From NCBI GenBank assembly GCA_003158475.1, contig PMJR01000060.1:1-37380 (forward strand): DNA of 37,380 nt, in the 5' to 3' direction. Position numbers and translations under genes: made by a program. The stretch's first letter is position 1; each line of letters starts with the position of its first letter. Positions 7,691-16,524 of the stretch are shown here, piece by piece. The notes below the pieces were generated by a model. That model was not told where the DNA came from. It saw nothing but the letters and a program-made list of their open reading frames with translations, and made no database searches. The DNA is from Ignavibacteriota bacterium. Lineage in GTDB: Bacteria; Bacteroidota; Ignavibacteria; UBA10030; UBA6906.

Positions 7691-9165
7691 ACAACATCCC
7701 CTCCAATGTCATGGGTCTTCTTGCAGTCAGCAGGGACTGCTTCCCGCTGGAGCTTTCAAAGAAAAGGCGCGGTCTTGTTGCCGCCGCATGTGCGGCGGGG
7801 AAGATTTCCGTGGTGGAACTGGAAACGGTGGTCGAGAACGAAGCCGACGTTCTCAAAGCGCTCAAGGAAATCCGGGCCAGGAATATCGACGCGCTTGTGG
7901 TCTACCTGGGGAATTTCGGGCCGGAGGGCCCGGCCACGCTCCTTGCGCAGAAGTTCGGCGGACCGGTCATGGTGGCTGCCGCCGCTGAGGAAAGCGGCAA
8001 AGACCTCATCAACGGAAGAGGGGACGCCTACTGCGGGCTCCTCTCCGCATCCTACAATCTGGGCCTCCGCTCGCTTCGCGTCCACATACCGGAAAACCCG
8101 GTCGGGACGCCCGATCAAATTGCCACGATGATCCGCGGGTTCATCCCGATCGCGCGCATATTCACCGGGCTCAAGCACCTCAAGATTTTCTCGTTCGGCC
8201 CCCGCCCGTACGATTTCCTCACCTGCCATGCCCCGATCAAGCCGCTCTTCGACATGGGGGTGGAGATCATGGAGAACAGCGAGCTCGACATGTACGACAT
8301 ATTTCTCTCCAAGAAGGGGGACCCCCGGATCCCCGCCGTCGCGGAAGACATGGCGAAGGAGCTCGGAAAAGGGAACACGTACCCCGATCTCCTGCACGGG
8401 CTCGCGCAATTCGAGATCGCCCTCCTTGACTTCATGGAGAAAAATCTCGGCGCATCGAACTACGCCGTGTTCGCCAACAAATGCTGGCCCTCGTTCGAGA
8501 AGTTCTTCGGGTTCGTCCCCTGTTTCATCAACTCCCGTCTTGCGACGCGCGGGATCCCGATCTCGTGCGAATCCGACATCTACGGCGCCCTGAGCGAATA
8601 CGTTTGTTCCTGTGCCACGGAGATGCCTGCTGCGATACTGGACATCAACAACACCGTTCCCGGCGACATGTATGCGGAAGCGGGTGCAGGGGCAAAAAAC
8701 TACGCGAACCACGAGCTCTTCATGGGGTTCCATTGCGGCAACACATCATCCACATGCATGGCTTCCCCGATCATCAAGTACCAGCTGATCATGCACCGTC
8801 TGATGGAGCCCGGGAAAGACCCGGATATCACGCGGGGGACGCTCGAGGGGAGTATCAAGCCCGGAGAGATCACGCTGTTCCGGCTTCAGGGGACGCCGGA
8901 AGCGGAGCTCAGGGCCTATGTCGCGCAGGGAGAGATACTGAATATCGACCCGAAGTCGTTCGGTTGCATCGCCGTCTTTGCCGTACGGGAGATGGGAAGG
9001 TTCTACCGCCACGTGCTGATCGGCAAGCGCTTCCCTCACCACACCGCCGTCGCGTTCGCTCATACAGGGCGGGCGCTCTTCGACGCGATGAACCTGATCG
9101 GCATCCGGGACATCTCATTCAATCACCCGAAAGGCGTCCCGTACGCGGGGGAGTACATTTCCTGA
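7687..9165 (+). CDS. L-fucose isomerase-related sugar isomerase, probable L-arabinose isomerase by context
   Basis: A 492-residue protein of the FucI/AraA fold, closest in appearance to the 'L-fucose isomerase or related protein' group (COG2407) rather than to classical AraA. Seen motifs are GPRPYDFLTCHAP followed by the acidic stretch FDMGVEIMENSELDMYD, the metal-site block SCESDIYGALSEYVCS near residues 292-307, LDINNTVPGD, and FMGFHCGNTSS with the probable metal-binding His. It starts in an ATGA overlap with araD and sits exactly where araA would be expected. The substrate is therefore inferred to be L-arabinose (aldose to ketose), but L-fucose, D-arabinose or another aldose cannot be excluded from sequence. 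No classical araA is present in the window. The cytosolic location follows from the absence of a signal peptide. Confidence 0.82.
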   Translation: MNNIPSNVMGLLAVSRDCFPLELSKKRRGLVAAACAAGKISVVELETVVENEADVLKALKEIRARNIDALVVYLGNFGPEGPATLLAQKFGGPVMVAAAAEESGKDLINGRGDAYCGLLSASYNLGLRSLRVHIPENPVGTPDQIATMIRGFIPIARIFTGLKHLKIFSFGPRPYDFLTCHAPIKPLFDMGVEIMENSELDMYDIFLSKKGDPRIPAVAEDMAKELGKGNTYPDLLHGLAQFEIALLDFMEKNLGASNYAVFANKCWPSFEKFFGFVPCFINSRLATRGIPISCESDIYGALSEYVCSCATEMPAAILDINNTVPGDMYAEAGAGAKNYANHELFMGFHCGNTSSTCMASPIIKYQLIMHRLMEPGKDPDITRGTLEGSIKPGEITLFRLQGTPEAELRAYVAQGEILNIDPKSFGCIAVFAVREMGRFYRHVLIGKRFPHHTAVAFAHTGRALFDAMNLIGIRDISFNHPKGVPYAGEYIS

Positions 9166-9166
9166 C

Positions 9167-10228
9167 ATGACCGGCGTCCGTCTCCACGGTGCTCGCGACC
9201 TGAGAGTGGAGGATCTCCCCGATCCTCCCCCTCCCGGTCCCGGCGAGGTCCTCATCCGCGTCACCGCAGCAGGCATTTGCGGCAGCGATCTCCACTCGTA
9301 CAATCATGCACGCATCGGCGACACGCTAGTGTCGGCCCCGCTCGTCCTCGGACACGAATTCGCGGGGGTCGTCGAACAGTGCGGGAGGGATGCAGCATCC
9401 GGCGATGGACGACCGCTTTGTGCCGGCCTCCGTGTCGCGGTCGATCCCGCCACACCCTGCGAAAAGTGCGAAATGTGCCTCAGAGGTGATACGCACATCT
9501 GCAGGAGGTTGCATTTCTGCGGGCTCTCTCCGGATGACGGCTGCTTCCGCGAAAGGCTGGTGTCACCGGCCCGATCCTGTTTCATTCTCCCACCGGACAT
9601 TGACGATGAGCGGGGGGCGATGCTCGAGCCCCTGGGAGTTGCGATGCATGCCGTCGACCTTTGCCGGATCATGCAGGGGGACACCGTCGCTCTCTACGGC
9701 GCCGGTCCTATCGGACTTCTGATACTCCAGCTTGCGCGGAACGCGGGGGCGGCGTCAGTATACGTCGTGGAGCCGCTTCCCTGGCGGCTTTCCCTTGCAC
9801 AGCGATTCGGAGGGATCCCCGTCGACCCCGCGGCCGACCCCGTCGCGGACATCATGAGAAAGACCGGTGACAGGGGAGTGGACGTCGCTGTCGAGGCCGC
9901 ATGGGCGGACTCGAGCGTACAGAATGTCGCTGAGTCCGCGGTTCCGGGCGGCCGCGTCGTGCTTGTCGGCATACCGGGCGACAACCGGCTGTCTCTTGAC
10001 CATTCAACGGCCCGGAGAAAAGAACTGTCGTTCTTTTTCTCGCGGCGCATGAAACACACGTACCCGGGGGCCATCCGGCTCGTGCAGAAGAAGCATGTCG
10101 ACCTTGAGGGACTCATCACGCACAGGTTCCCCTTGAGTGAACTCCCGGCGGCATTCGCGCTCAATGCCCGTTACAGTGAAGGGGTCGTGAAGGTGATCAT
10201 CACGAATTCTGGCACGCGTGGAGCGTGA
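9167..10228 (+). CDS. Zinc-dependent polyol-type dehydrogenase (MDR superfamily)
   Basis: A 353-residue medium-chain zinc dehydrogenase of the sorbitol/xylitol/threonine dehydrogenase group. The catalytic zinc site is Cys38 in ICGSDLHSY with His63-Glu64 in LGHEFAG, and a further Glu appears in MLEPLGVAMHAVD. The structural zinc lobe has four cysteines, C98-x2-C101-x2-C104-x7-C112. The Rossmann motif is GAGPIGLLIL. The second beta strand ends in an acidic residue (VVEPL), which suggests NAD rather than NADP. The segment HARIGDTLVSAPLVLGHE resembles sorbitol/xylitol dehydrogenases. It begins one base after the isomerase stop, so it is part of the ara operon. An attractive inference is oxidation of a pentitol such as L-arabitol to a ketose usable by AraB; L-threonine or another secondary alcohol is the alternative. 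Confidence 0.85.
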   Translation: MTGVRLHGARDLRVEDLPDPPPPGPGEVLIRVTAAGICGSDLHSYNHARIGDTLVSAPLVLGHEFAGVVEQCGRDAASGDGRPLCAGLRVAVDPATPCEKCEMCLRGDTHICRRLHFCGLSPDDGCFRERLVSPARSCFILPPDIDDERGAMLEPLGVAMHAVDLCRIMQGDTVALYGAGPIGLLILQLARNAGAASVYVVEPLPWRLSLAQRFGGIPVDPAADPVADIMRKTGDRGVDVAVEAAWADSSVQNVAESAVPGGRVVLVGIPGDNRLSLDHSTARRKELSFFFSRRMKHTYPGAIRLVQKKHVDLEGLITHRFPLSELPAAFALNARYSEGVVKVIITNSGTRGA

Positions 10229-10229
10229 G

Positions 10230-11543
10230 ATGGCACGAAACCTCCCCACGGGCTTCCTCATTTCTTGCGGCGTCCTGATGGAGCTCTGCTTTCTGAGCTT
10301 CTATCTCATGTCCCCCGGTCCCGGGGAAGTGCTCCTCTTTATCGCCGTCAATGTGGTGACGTTCCTCCTCCTTTCTTTTCTCCTCTGGCGCCTGCAGAAA
10401 GAACATGAGCCTGCCGGGCGGAGGTGGATCATCCTCATTGCGGCATTCGGGATCCTTTTCCGCCTGACGCTCATCCCGCACGGCATCATAGGTTCAGACG
10501 ACATATACCGGTACCTCTGGGACGGAAAGGTGGCCGCTGCAGGCATCAACCCGTTTGCCTACACCCCCACTGATCCGCATCTGTCCCGCCTGGCGACCGC
10601 TGACCTCCCGTCGAAAGTCAACCACCCGGAGATGAGAAGCATCTACCCGGCGCTTGCGCAATTTCTGTTCCTGACTGCGCATGCGCTCTTCGGTGACTCC
10701 GTCTGGGGGATAAAACTCCTGCTGGCAGGCCTGGATTGCCTGACGATATTTTTCATCTGGAGGTTCGTCCGTGAACGCGGGAACCCGGTGATCCCGGTTC
10801 TCCTGTATGCCTGGTGTCCGCTTCCGGTCCTGTACTTCGCGCTCGACGGGCACATCGACGCGCTCGGCATTCCATTCCTCATCCTGGGCCTCCATTTTCT
10901 CTCGACGCGGAGGTCCGTGCGGGGAGCACTCGCGATCGGGCTGAGCGCTCTTGCGAAGCTCATTCCTCTTCTCGTCCTCCCCCTCCTCCTCAGAGATCTG
11001 AGGGGGTTCCGCCGTTTCCTGATCCCGGCGATACCCGTGCTCATTGTCCTGGCCGGCGCCTTCATCTACTATGAGCCTTCGTGGGGCGTTGTCGAATCGC
11101 TGACGACATTCGGATCACGCTGGGAATTCAACGGGAGCATATTCTCCATCACGTACTTCCTGACGGGGTCCAACGAGGCAGCCCACATCGTCAGCGGAAT
11201 CCTGATTGCGCTCTCCATGGGCCTTCTCACGCTCATCGACCGCCCGTTCCTGGAGAAGGTGTTCTGGGGGTTCGTCGGGTTCATGCTCCTCTCACCCGTC
11301 GTTCATCCCTGGTACCTCACGTGGCTTGCCGCGCTCCTGGCGCTCCGCTGGTCGCCGGCCGTGTTTGTTTTTCTCGGCATGTCTGCTCTGGCGAACGTGG
11401 TGGTCTACCAGTACAGGGCGGACGGCGAGTGGATTGACCGGCCGTTCCTTCTTCTCATCGAATATCTCCCTGTCTTTGTCCTTCTCGTCCGCGAGATACT
11501 CCGGGGGGAAGTGCTCCCCGCGTCCGGGCGTGCTGCTGCCTGA
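10230..11543 (+). CDS. GT-C type membrane glycosyltransferase-like protein (GT87/DUF2029-like)
   Basis: An integral membrane protein of about 437 residues with roughly ten hydrophobic helices. The first loop holds SDDIYRYLWDGKVAA followed by GINPFAY, with acidic residues near 90-91. That arrangement is typical of polyprenyl-phosphate-sugar-dependent GT-C glycosyltransferases of the mannosyltransferase kind. The ATG at 10230 follows the dehydrogenase stop by one base and is preferred; a GTG at 10218 in the same frame would overlap that gene. It lies between catabolic genes, where a sugar-transferring membrane enzyme is unexpected. It may decorate envelope glycans with a sugar drawn from this pathway, or simply share the transcript. 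The donor and acceptor cannot be told from sequence. Confidence 0.7.
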   Translation: MARNLPTGFLISCGVLMELCFLSFYLMSPGPGEVLLFIAVNVVTFLLLSFLLWRLQKEHEPAGRRWIILIAAFGILFRLTLIPHGIIGSDDIYRYLWDGKVAAAGINPFAYTPTDPHLSRLATADLPSKVNHPEMRSIYPALAQFLFLTAHALFGDSVWGIKLLLAGLDCLTIFFIWRFVRERGNPVIPVLLYAWCPLPVLYFALDGHIDALGIPFLILGLHFLSTRRSVRGALAIGLSALAKLIPLLVLPLLLRDLRGFRRFLIPAIPVLIVLAGAFIYYEPSWGVVESLTTFGSRWEFNGSIFSITYFLTGSNEAAHIVSGILIALSMGLLTLIDRPFLEKVFWGFVGFMLLSPVVHPWYLTWLAALLALRWSPAVFVFLGMSALANVVVYQYRADGEWIDRPFLLLIEYLPVFVLLVREILRGEVLPASGRAAA

Positions 11544-11555
11544 GAAAGGAATCGC

Positions 11556-13115
11556 ATGATGAATCGTCGCGTCCGCTCGCTCTCTCTTCTCACGTTTCTC
11601 TGCGGGGTTGAAGCCTTCGCGGGATCCTCCACATTCAACGTCACGGAGTACGGGGCAGTAGGTGACGGCAAGACACTCAATACTGCTTCGATACAGAAGC
11701 TGATAGACACATGTGCTGCGCGGAACGGAGGGACCGTCGTCGTCCCCTCGGGCGTCTTCCTCACCGGCACGCTCCGTTTGCGGAGCAATGTCCACCTCTC
11801 TCTTCAGAGCGGCGCGGTGTTGAAAGGGAGCGAACGGCTCGGTGACTACACTCTGGATGGGAAGCTCGTCGGGCTCATCTTTACGCAGGATGCGGACAAT
11901 GTCACGATTACGGGGCCGGGGAACATCGACGGGAGCGGCGACGCGTTCATGGACCTCTCCCATGCGAAGAAGATCGACAGTGCCGGCACACAGTGGACCC
12001 GCCAGAAAAGTCACTTCCGCGAGGTGGCGGGCGGTCTCGGTGACGGCCCCGCCGTTCCCAAAGACCGTCCCTTTCAGATGATCATATTCTCCGGGTGCCG
12101 CAATGTCGTGCTCCGGGATTTTCTGATCACGAATTCACCCTTCTGGACAGTGCACTGTGCCGACTGCGATGGTGTCCTCATGTCGGGCGTAAGGATCTGG
12201 TGCAATCTTCTGGTGCCCAACAACGACGGAGCCGATTTCACGTCATGCAGCAACGTCCTCGTCTCCGACTGCGACATTCGCACGGGGGATGACTGCCTTG
12301 TTTTCACCGGCTACAGCCATCACTTCAATCTCCCCGGATACAGGGGGCTCGCTCACCCCTCCGAAAACATCAATGTCACCAATTGCACGATGGTCTCCCG
12401 TTCGGCCGCCATACGGATCGGCGGGTTCGATCAGAACCCGATGAGGAACTACACGTTCAGCAATCTCACGATACACAATTCCAACCGCGGGATCGGCATT
12501 TTCGCCCGGGACGAGGGGTCGATAGAGAACCTCACGTTCACAAACATCGTCATCGAAACGCGGCTCCATACCGGTGACTGGTGGGGAAACGGCGAACCGA
12601 TTCACCTCTCGGCGATCCGGTTGACGAAGGATGTGAAGCTCGGTCATATCAGCAACGTGAAATTCCAGAACATCATCTGCAGGGGGGAGTCGGGGATCGT
12701 GGTCTATGGAACGGAAGAGAACGTCATCGAAAACGTTTCATTCGAGGGGGTCACGCTTCACATCGCCGGGAGCCCGCTCAACGATGTCGCCGGCGGGAAC
12801 TTCGATTTCCGCCCCGTCCTTGACCCGGGACTCCAGCTCTTCTCGCACGACATTCCCGGTCTCTACGCACAGTGGGTCCGCAACCTTCGCATACGGGACT
12901 TCGACCTCTCGTGGGACCCGGTGCAACAGCCGTTTTTCACGCATGGCCTCGACATCCGGGAATTCGATGGAGTGTCGATCGACGGATTCAGGGGGACCGG
13001 GGCCCCGGGAAACAGGGACGCATTCCCCGTCTCCCTTAGAAGCGGCAAAGGACTCGACTGCCGGCTGCCGGCAGGATCGATGCACCTGGACAACGTCAGG
13101 AGAGAGAGCAGATGA
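11556..13115 (+). CDS. Secreted GH28 (polygalacturonase-like) pectin-fold glycosidase
   Basis: A 519-residue protein with an N-terminal signal peptide (about residues 1-22) and a right-handed parallel beta-helix of glycoside hydrolase family 28. The opening VTEYGAVGDGKT is the usual GH28 N-terminal motif. The catalytic region has PNNDGAD (Asp224, replacing the classical NTD) and IRTGDDCLVF (Asp245-Asp246). The classical GHG and RIK motifs are not present: the corresponding stretch reads AAIRIGGF and RGIGIFARDEG. The family hydrolyses galacturonan or rhamnogalacturonan, or removes terminal sugars from pectin. The altered subsites suggest an exo-acting or unusual specificity. The start has an AAAGGA site; a second ATG follows immediately. 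It is the last gene of the ara operon, which makes sense if the products are pectin side-chain arabinose and galacturonate. Confidence 0.85.
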   Translation: MMNRRVRSLSLLTFLCGVEAFAGSSTFNVTEYGAVGDGKTLNTASIQKLIDTCAARNGGTVVVPSGVFLTGTLRLRSNVHLSLQSGAVLKGSERLGDYTLDGKLVGLIFTQDADNVTITGPGNIDGSGDAFMDLSHAKKIDSAGTQWTRQKSHFREVAGGLGDGPAVPKDRPFQMIIFSGCRNVVLRDFLITNSPFWTVHCADCDGVLMSGVRIWCNLLVPNNDGADFTSCSNVLVSDCDIRTGDDCLVFTGYSHHFNLPGYRGLAHPSENINVTNCTMVSRSAAIRIGGFDQNPMRNYTFSNLTIHNSNRGIGIFARDEGSIENLTFTNIVIETRLHTGDWWGNGEPIHLSAIRLTKDVKLGHISNVKFQNIICRGESGIVVYGTEENVIENVSFEGVTLHIAGSPLNDVAGGNFDFRPVLDPGLQLFSHDIPGLYAQWVRNLRIRDFDLSWDPVQQPFFTHGLDIREFDGVSIDGFRGTGAPGNRDAFPVSLRSGKGLDCRLPAGSMHLDNVRRESR

Positions 13116-13137
13116 GCGAGGTACCACTTCGTCGCTC
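13114..13137. terminator. Possible bidirectional terminator between GH28 and the histidine kinase
   Basis: A perfect 6-bp inverted repeat, GAGCGA and TCGCTC with a 12-base loop, fills the 23-bp gap between the convergent GH28 and kinase genes and overlaps the GH28 stop codon. There is no long T run on either side, so it is a weak candidate for a factor-independent terminator. Confidence 0.35.
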
Positions 13138-13138
13138 T

Positions 13139-16100
13139 TCACACAGACGTTCCGAGGAGCACAGTCGCCAGAGCCCTCAGCAACTTCTCTGCCGTGTAGG
13201 GCTTTGTCAGGAAGGCCTGAACGTTGTAATTTGACGGGGTCTTGATTTGTCCCCTGGTGGTCAATCCGCTGGCAGCTATGATCTTCACATCCGGATTCAT
13301 CTTTTTCAGCGCAAGAATTGCGGCCGTCCCATCCATCACAGGCATCATGATGTCCGTGATCACGACTTTGATCCTCCCCTTGTTCTCGGCAAAGAGGGCG
13401 ACTCCTTCCGCCCCGTCGCTCGCCGTCATGGCTTTGTAGCCATAGGCCTGGAGGGTTTCGCTTGTAATTTCCCGGATTGCAGCTTCATCATCGATGATGA
13501 GGATCAGCTCCCCTTTTCCCGTCGGGAGGTCCGCTTGATCGCCTGCCGCCGCTGCACCTGAACCCGTTCCTGTCGCAGGAATGTATATCCTGAACGTCGT
13601 CCCTTTCCCCACTTCGCTGTACACATTGATGAACCCTTTGTGGCTCCTGACGATGGCAAGCGTGGTGGAAAGGCCAAGCCCGGTCCCCATCCCGATTTCC
13701 TTTGTCGTGAAGAAGGGTTCGAATATTTTTTCCCGGATATCTGCGGGAATTCCCGTTCCCGAGTCAGCGATCGCCAGGGAGACGTACGTCCCTGGTTTCG
13801 CCTCAAGATGCATGCGCGAATACGATTCATCCAGCGTCGTGTTCTCTGCCGATATTGTAAGGGCCCCTCCGTTGGGCATGGCATCCCGCGCGTTCACCAG
13901 CATGTTGAGGAGTACCTGGTGCATCTGTGTCGGGTCGGCGGAGACCGTCCAGAGATCCCGTGGAATATCAGTTCTGATGTCGATTGACTTCGGAAATGTC
14001 TGACCGGCGATCCTGACGACTTCGATGACGATATGCTTGAGCTGTACGAGGATGCGGTCACCTTCGACCCCTCGTCCGAATGCCAGCACTTGCCTGACAA
14101 TGTCTGCGCCCCGCTTTGCCGATGTCTCGATCGTATTGAGGATGTACTGCCCGCCCGGATCGGCAATTTTGCTCCGAAGGACCTCGATCGCCATCATAAT
14201 CGGCGCAAGGACGTTGTTGAGATCGTGGGCAATACCGCCGGCGAGTGTGCCGATGCTTTCCATCCGCTGCGCCCGCAGGAATTGCGCCGCAAGCCTCTTC
14301 TCCTCGGTCACGTCACGGGAGACCACGATCACCTGGGAAATCCTGCCGTCACTGTCTCTGATCACGCTCCCCTTCGAGTCAATGCTCCGAACGGTCCCGT
14401 CCTCAAGCAGGAAGCGGTATTCGAGCCGTTGTCCGATGCCCGTCCTCACGGTCTCCTGAAACACCTGCTTTACCCTCTCCCTGTCCTGCGGATGGATCTC
14501 CTGAAATCCGTCTGTCCCTTTCAGTGACTCCGGATCCCCCAGGATGCTCTCGTACGACGGGCTGTTATAGATCCTCTTGCCGTCCAGGTCCAGCACCGCG
14601 ATCATGTCCGCGACATTCTCCGCAATCAAACGAAATTGTTCTTCACTTTGCTTGATATGTTCCTCGGCCATCCTGCGTTCGGTTATGTCGCGGTCAATGC
14701 CGATCGACAATGACTTTCCCCGCCATGTGATCGGCATCCCCACATACTCGATGACGTTCTCCTTTCCATCCGGTCGAATCCAGGAGAAGGAGCCCGCATA
14801 CGCCGTTCCCTGGTTGAGGGATTCCAGGCGTTTGCTGTTTGCCGAGTCTTCGATCGTTTTCTGAAGTCCCTGGGTGTTTCCGATCCGGAGCAGTTCCTCG
14901 CGACTTCGCCCCGCCATGACGGCGTACCGGTCATTACACTCGACGAGTATTCTCCTGGAGGGGTCGGGATCTTCGCTGTAAATGCTGATGCCGTCAAACA
15001 CATGCTCGAACACCATGCGAAATCTCTCTTCGGAGTCCCGCACCACCTCTTCCGCCCGCTTCCGTTCGGTGATATCGGATATGAGTCCGTCGTATCCTGC
15101 GACCTTTCCGTTGTCATCATATTTCAACACATAGGTATTTCTGACCCACACGACCTGTCCGTTCTTGTGAAGTATGCGGTGCTCAAGCGCTGGAATATCT
15201 ATTCCTTCACAGAGGGGATCCGCGTAGTGCTCGACAATGTGCCGGTCGTTGAGAGGTACCATTTCAAGCCAGAGCCTGGGATTGGAGGAATAGTCGGAAG
15301 GTGTGTACCCCGTAACCTTCTCGCACCCGGATCCATGGACCGTGCTGAGGGGACTCCCGTTCTGTATCTCCACGGTGTAGGTATAGGCGGTGACTGATTC
15401 CAGGAGGTGTTTGTAGCGCAGTTCACTTTGACGTAATGCTTCTTCACCCCGCTTGCGCCTGGTGATATCGTGCATGGATCCGACAAGCCCCACACAGGTC
15501 TTTGAATCGTCAAACACAGGGGCGATACTCACTTCCCCGATCAACCGTCCCGTCGGATACTCTGATCTTTCCTCCCACCGGAGGTTTGAATTCTCTTCAA
15601 TTGCCTGGCGATATTTTTCCAGCGCCAGCGAAAGTGAGGGTTCGGGGATAACCTCGTTCACCAGTTTGCCGACTACCATGTGAGCGCCCAACCCTGTGAG
15701 ATTGCAGAAAGCCTGGTTGACCGAACTAAATCGATAGCTCCCGTTGGCTTCGACGGTCAGATGGAAAATTACATCCCCGACGGTATCGTAGATGGAGGAA
15801 AGCCGTCGCTTGCTTTCCTGCAAGGCTTCTTCTGCCCGCTTGCGTTCAGTGATGTCCCGGCCGATCACCAGGGACGCTTTGCGTCCGTGGTACGACAGCG
15901 TTTGCGAAGTGACCTCCACGTCAATGATGCGACCGTTCCTCAGCGCGTGGCGCGACTCGCCGGGTTGCTCAAGTTCCGATCGTAGCTTCGCTATATTGTC
16001 CAGCAAGTGCGTCCCATCTTGCGAAGGATGAATATCCCTCAGTGTCATCTTGAGGAATTCATCCCGCGAGTAACCGTATTTCTCGACGGCGGCGGCGTTC

Positions 16101-16234
16101 ACCTCGAGGAAGGCAAGTGTCTCGAGATCGCACACCCACATGGGAAGGGGGTGATGGAAGAACATGAGGCGGAAGATGTCCTCGCTTGCCTCAGGTTGCG
16201 GTTTCGATCTGCGAGGAGCTTTTCGTGGTTTCAT
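13139..16234 (-). CDS. Soluble hybrid sensor histidine kinase: five PAS domains, HisKA, HATPase, receiver
   Basis: A 1031-residue cytosolic signalling protein. Five PAS domains follow one another, each closing with a D-I-T-E/R-R-K-R-like linker near residues 130, 259, 390, 520 and 643. The dimerisation/phosphoacceptor domain has GGIAHDLNNVLAP with His670. The ATPase domain has LLNMLVNARDAMPNGG (N box), DSGTGIP (G1) and GMGTGLGLS (G2). A C-terminal receiver has IIDDEAAI, the phosphoacceptor Asp961 in ITDIMMPVMDG, and FLTKPY. No transmembrane segment or DNA-binding domain is visible. ATG 16234 is chosen over the upstream TTG at 16255 because an AAGG site lies 8 bases before it. It converges on the GH28 gene. 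With no response-regulator partner nearby, its output and signal are unknown; the PAS domains could sense redox state, oxygen or small ligands. Confidence 0.93.
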   Translation of the reverse strand: MKPRKAPRRSKPQPEASEDIFRLMFFHHPLPMWVCDLETLAFLEVNAAAVEKYGYSRDEFLKMTLRDIHPSQDGTHLLDNIAKLRSELEQPGESRHALRNGRIIDVEVTSQTLSYHGRKASLVIGRDITERKRAEEALQESKRRLSSIYDTVGDVIFHLTVEANGSYRFSSVNQAFCNLTGLGAHMVVGKLVNEVIPEPSLSLALEKYRQAIEENSNLRWEERSEYPTGRLIGEVSIAPVFDDSKTCVGLVGSMHDITRRKRGEEALRQSELRYKHLLESVTAYTYTVEIQNGSPLSTVHGSGCEKVTGYTPSDYSSNPRLWLEMVPLNDRHIVEHYADPLCEGIDIPALEHRILHKNGQVVWVRNTYVLKYDDNGKVAGYDGLISDITERKRAEEVVRDSEERFRMVFEHVFDGISIYSEDPDPSRRILVECNDRYAVMAGRSREELLRIGNTQGLQKTIEDSANSKRLESLNQGTAYAGSFSWIRPDGKENVIEYVGMPITWRGKSLSIGIDRDITERRMAEEHIKQSEEQFRLIAENVADMIAVLDLDGKRIYNSPSYESILGDPESLKGTDGFQEIHPQDRERVKQVFQETVRTGIGQRLEYRFLLEDGTVRSIDSKGSVIRDSDGRISQVIVVSRDVTEEKRLAAQFLRAQRMESIGTLAGGIAHDLNNVLAPIMMAIEVLRSKIADPGGQYILNTIETSAKRGADIVRQVLAFGRGVEGDRILVQLKHIVIEVVRIAGQTFPKSIDIRTDIPRDLWTVSADPTQMHQVLLNMLVNARDAMPNGGALTISAENTTLDESYSRMHLEAKPGTYVSLAIADSGTGIPADIREKIFEPFFTTKEIGMGTGLGLSTTLAIVRSHKGFINVYSEVGKGTTFRIYIPATGTGSGAAAAGDQADLPTGKGELILIIDDEAAIREITSETLQAYGYKAMTASDGAEGVALFAENKGRIKVVITDIMMPVMDGTAAILALKKMNPDVKIIAASGLTTRGQIKTPSNYNVQAFLTKPYTAEKLLRALATVLLGTSV

Positions 16235-16456
16235 GGCTGTGACCTTTAAGCGCAAAAACCTCCCTCATCGCTATGCGAATCAGGAGGTTTTCCGTTTCAA
16301 TCCCAGCTCACACAGGATCCGGGTCGAGTTTATGTTCTGCAAATGTAGACAATCGTCACGACTGTGGCAAGCCATGCAGAGACGAGAGAACGGGAAAGAA
16401 GGAAATAGCTCAAATATCTCCGGAAACAGACAATTCTCCGATCCATGTCAAATTGA

Positions 16457-16487
16457 TTTGAATCACATTAATAGGAGAGCTAGTTTG
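16457..16487 (+). promoter_or_regulatory. Candidate Bacteroidota-type promoter for the zinc-finger protein gene
   Basis: TTTG at 16457-16460 is followed after 20 bases by TAGTTTG at 16481-16487, close to the Bacteroidota -33 TTTG / -7 TAnnTTTG consensus (one base short in the -7 element). The gene starts at 16525, giving a leader of about 30 bases. The -33 box sits inside a 6-bp inverted repeat, TCAAAT-TG-ATTTGA (16448-16461), a possible operator. The rest of the 290-bp kinase/zinc-finger gap shows nothing further that I can name. Confidence 0.4.
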
Positions 16488-16524
16488 ACTGATATCACAT
16501 CATTTCGTTGGCCTGTTCCGTAAA

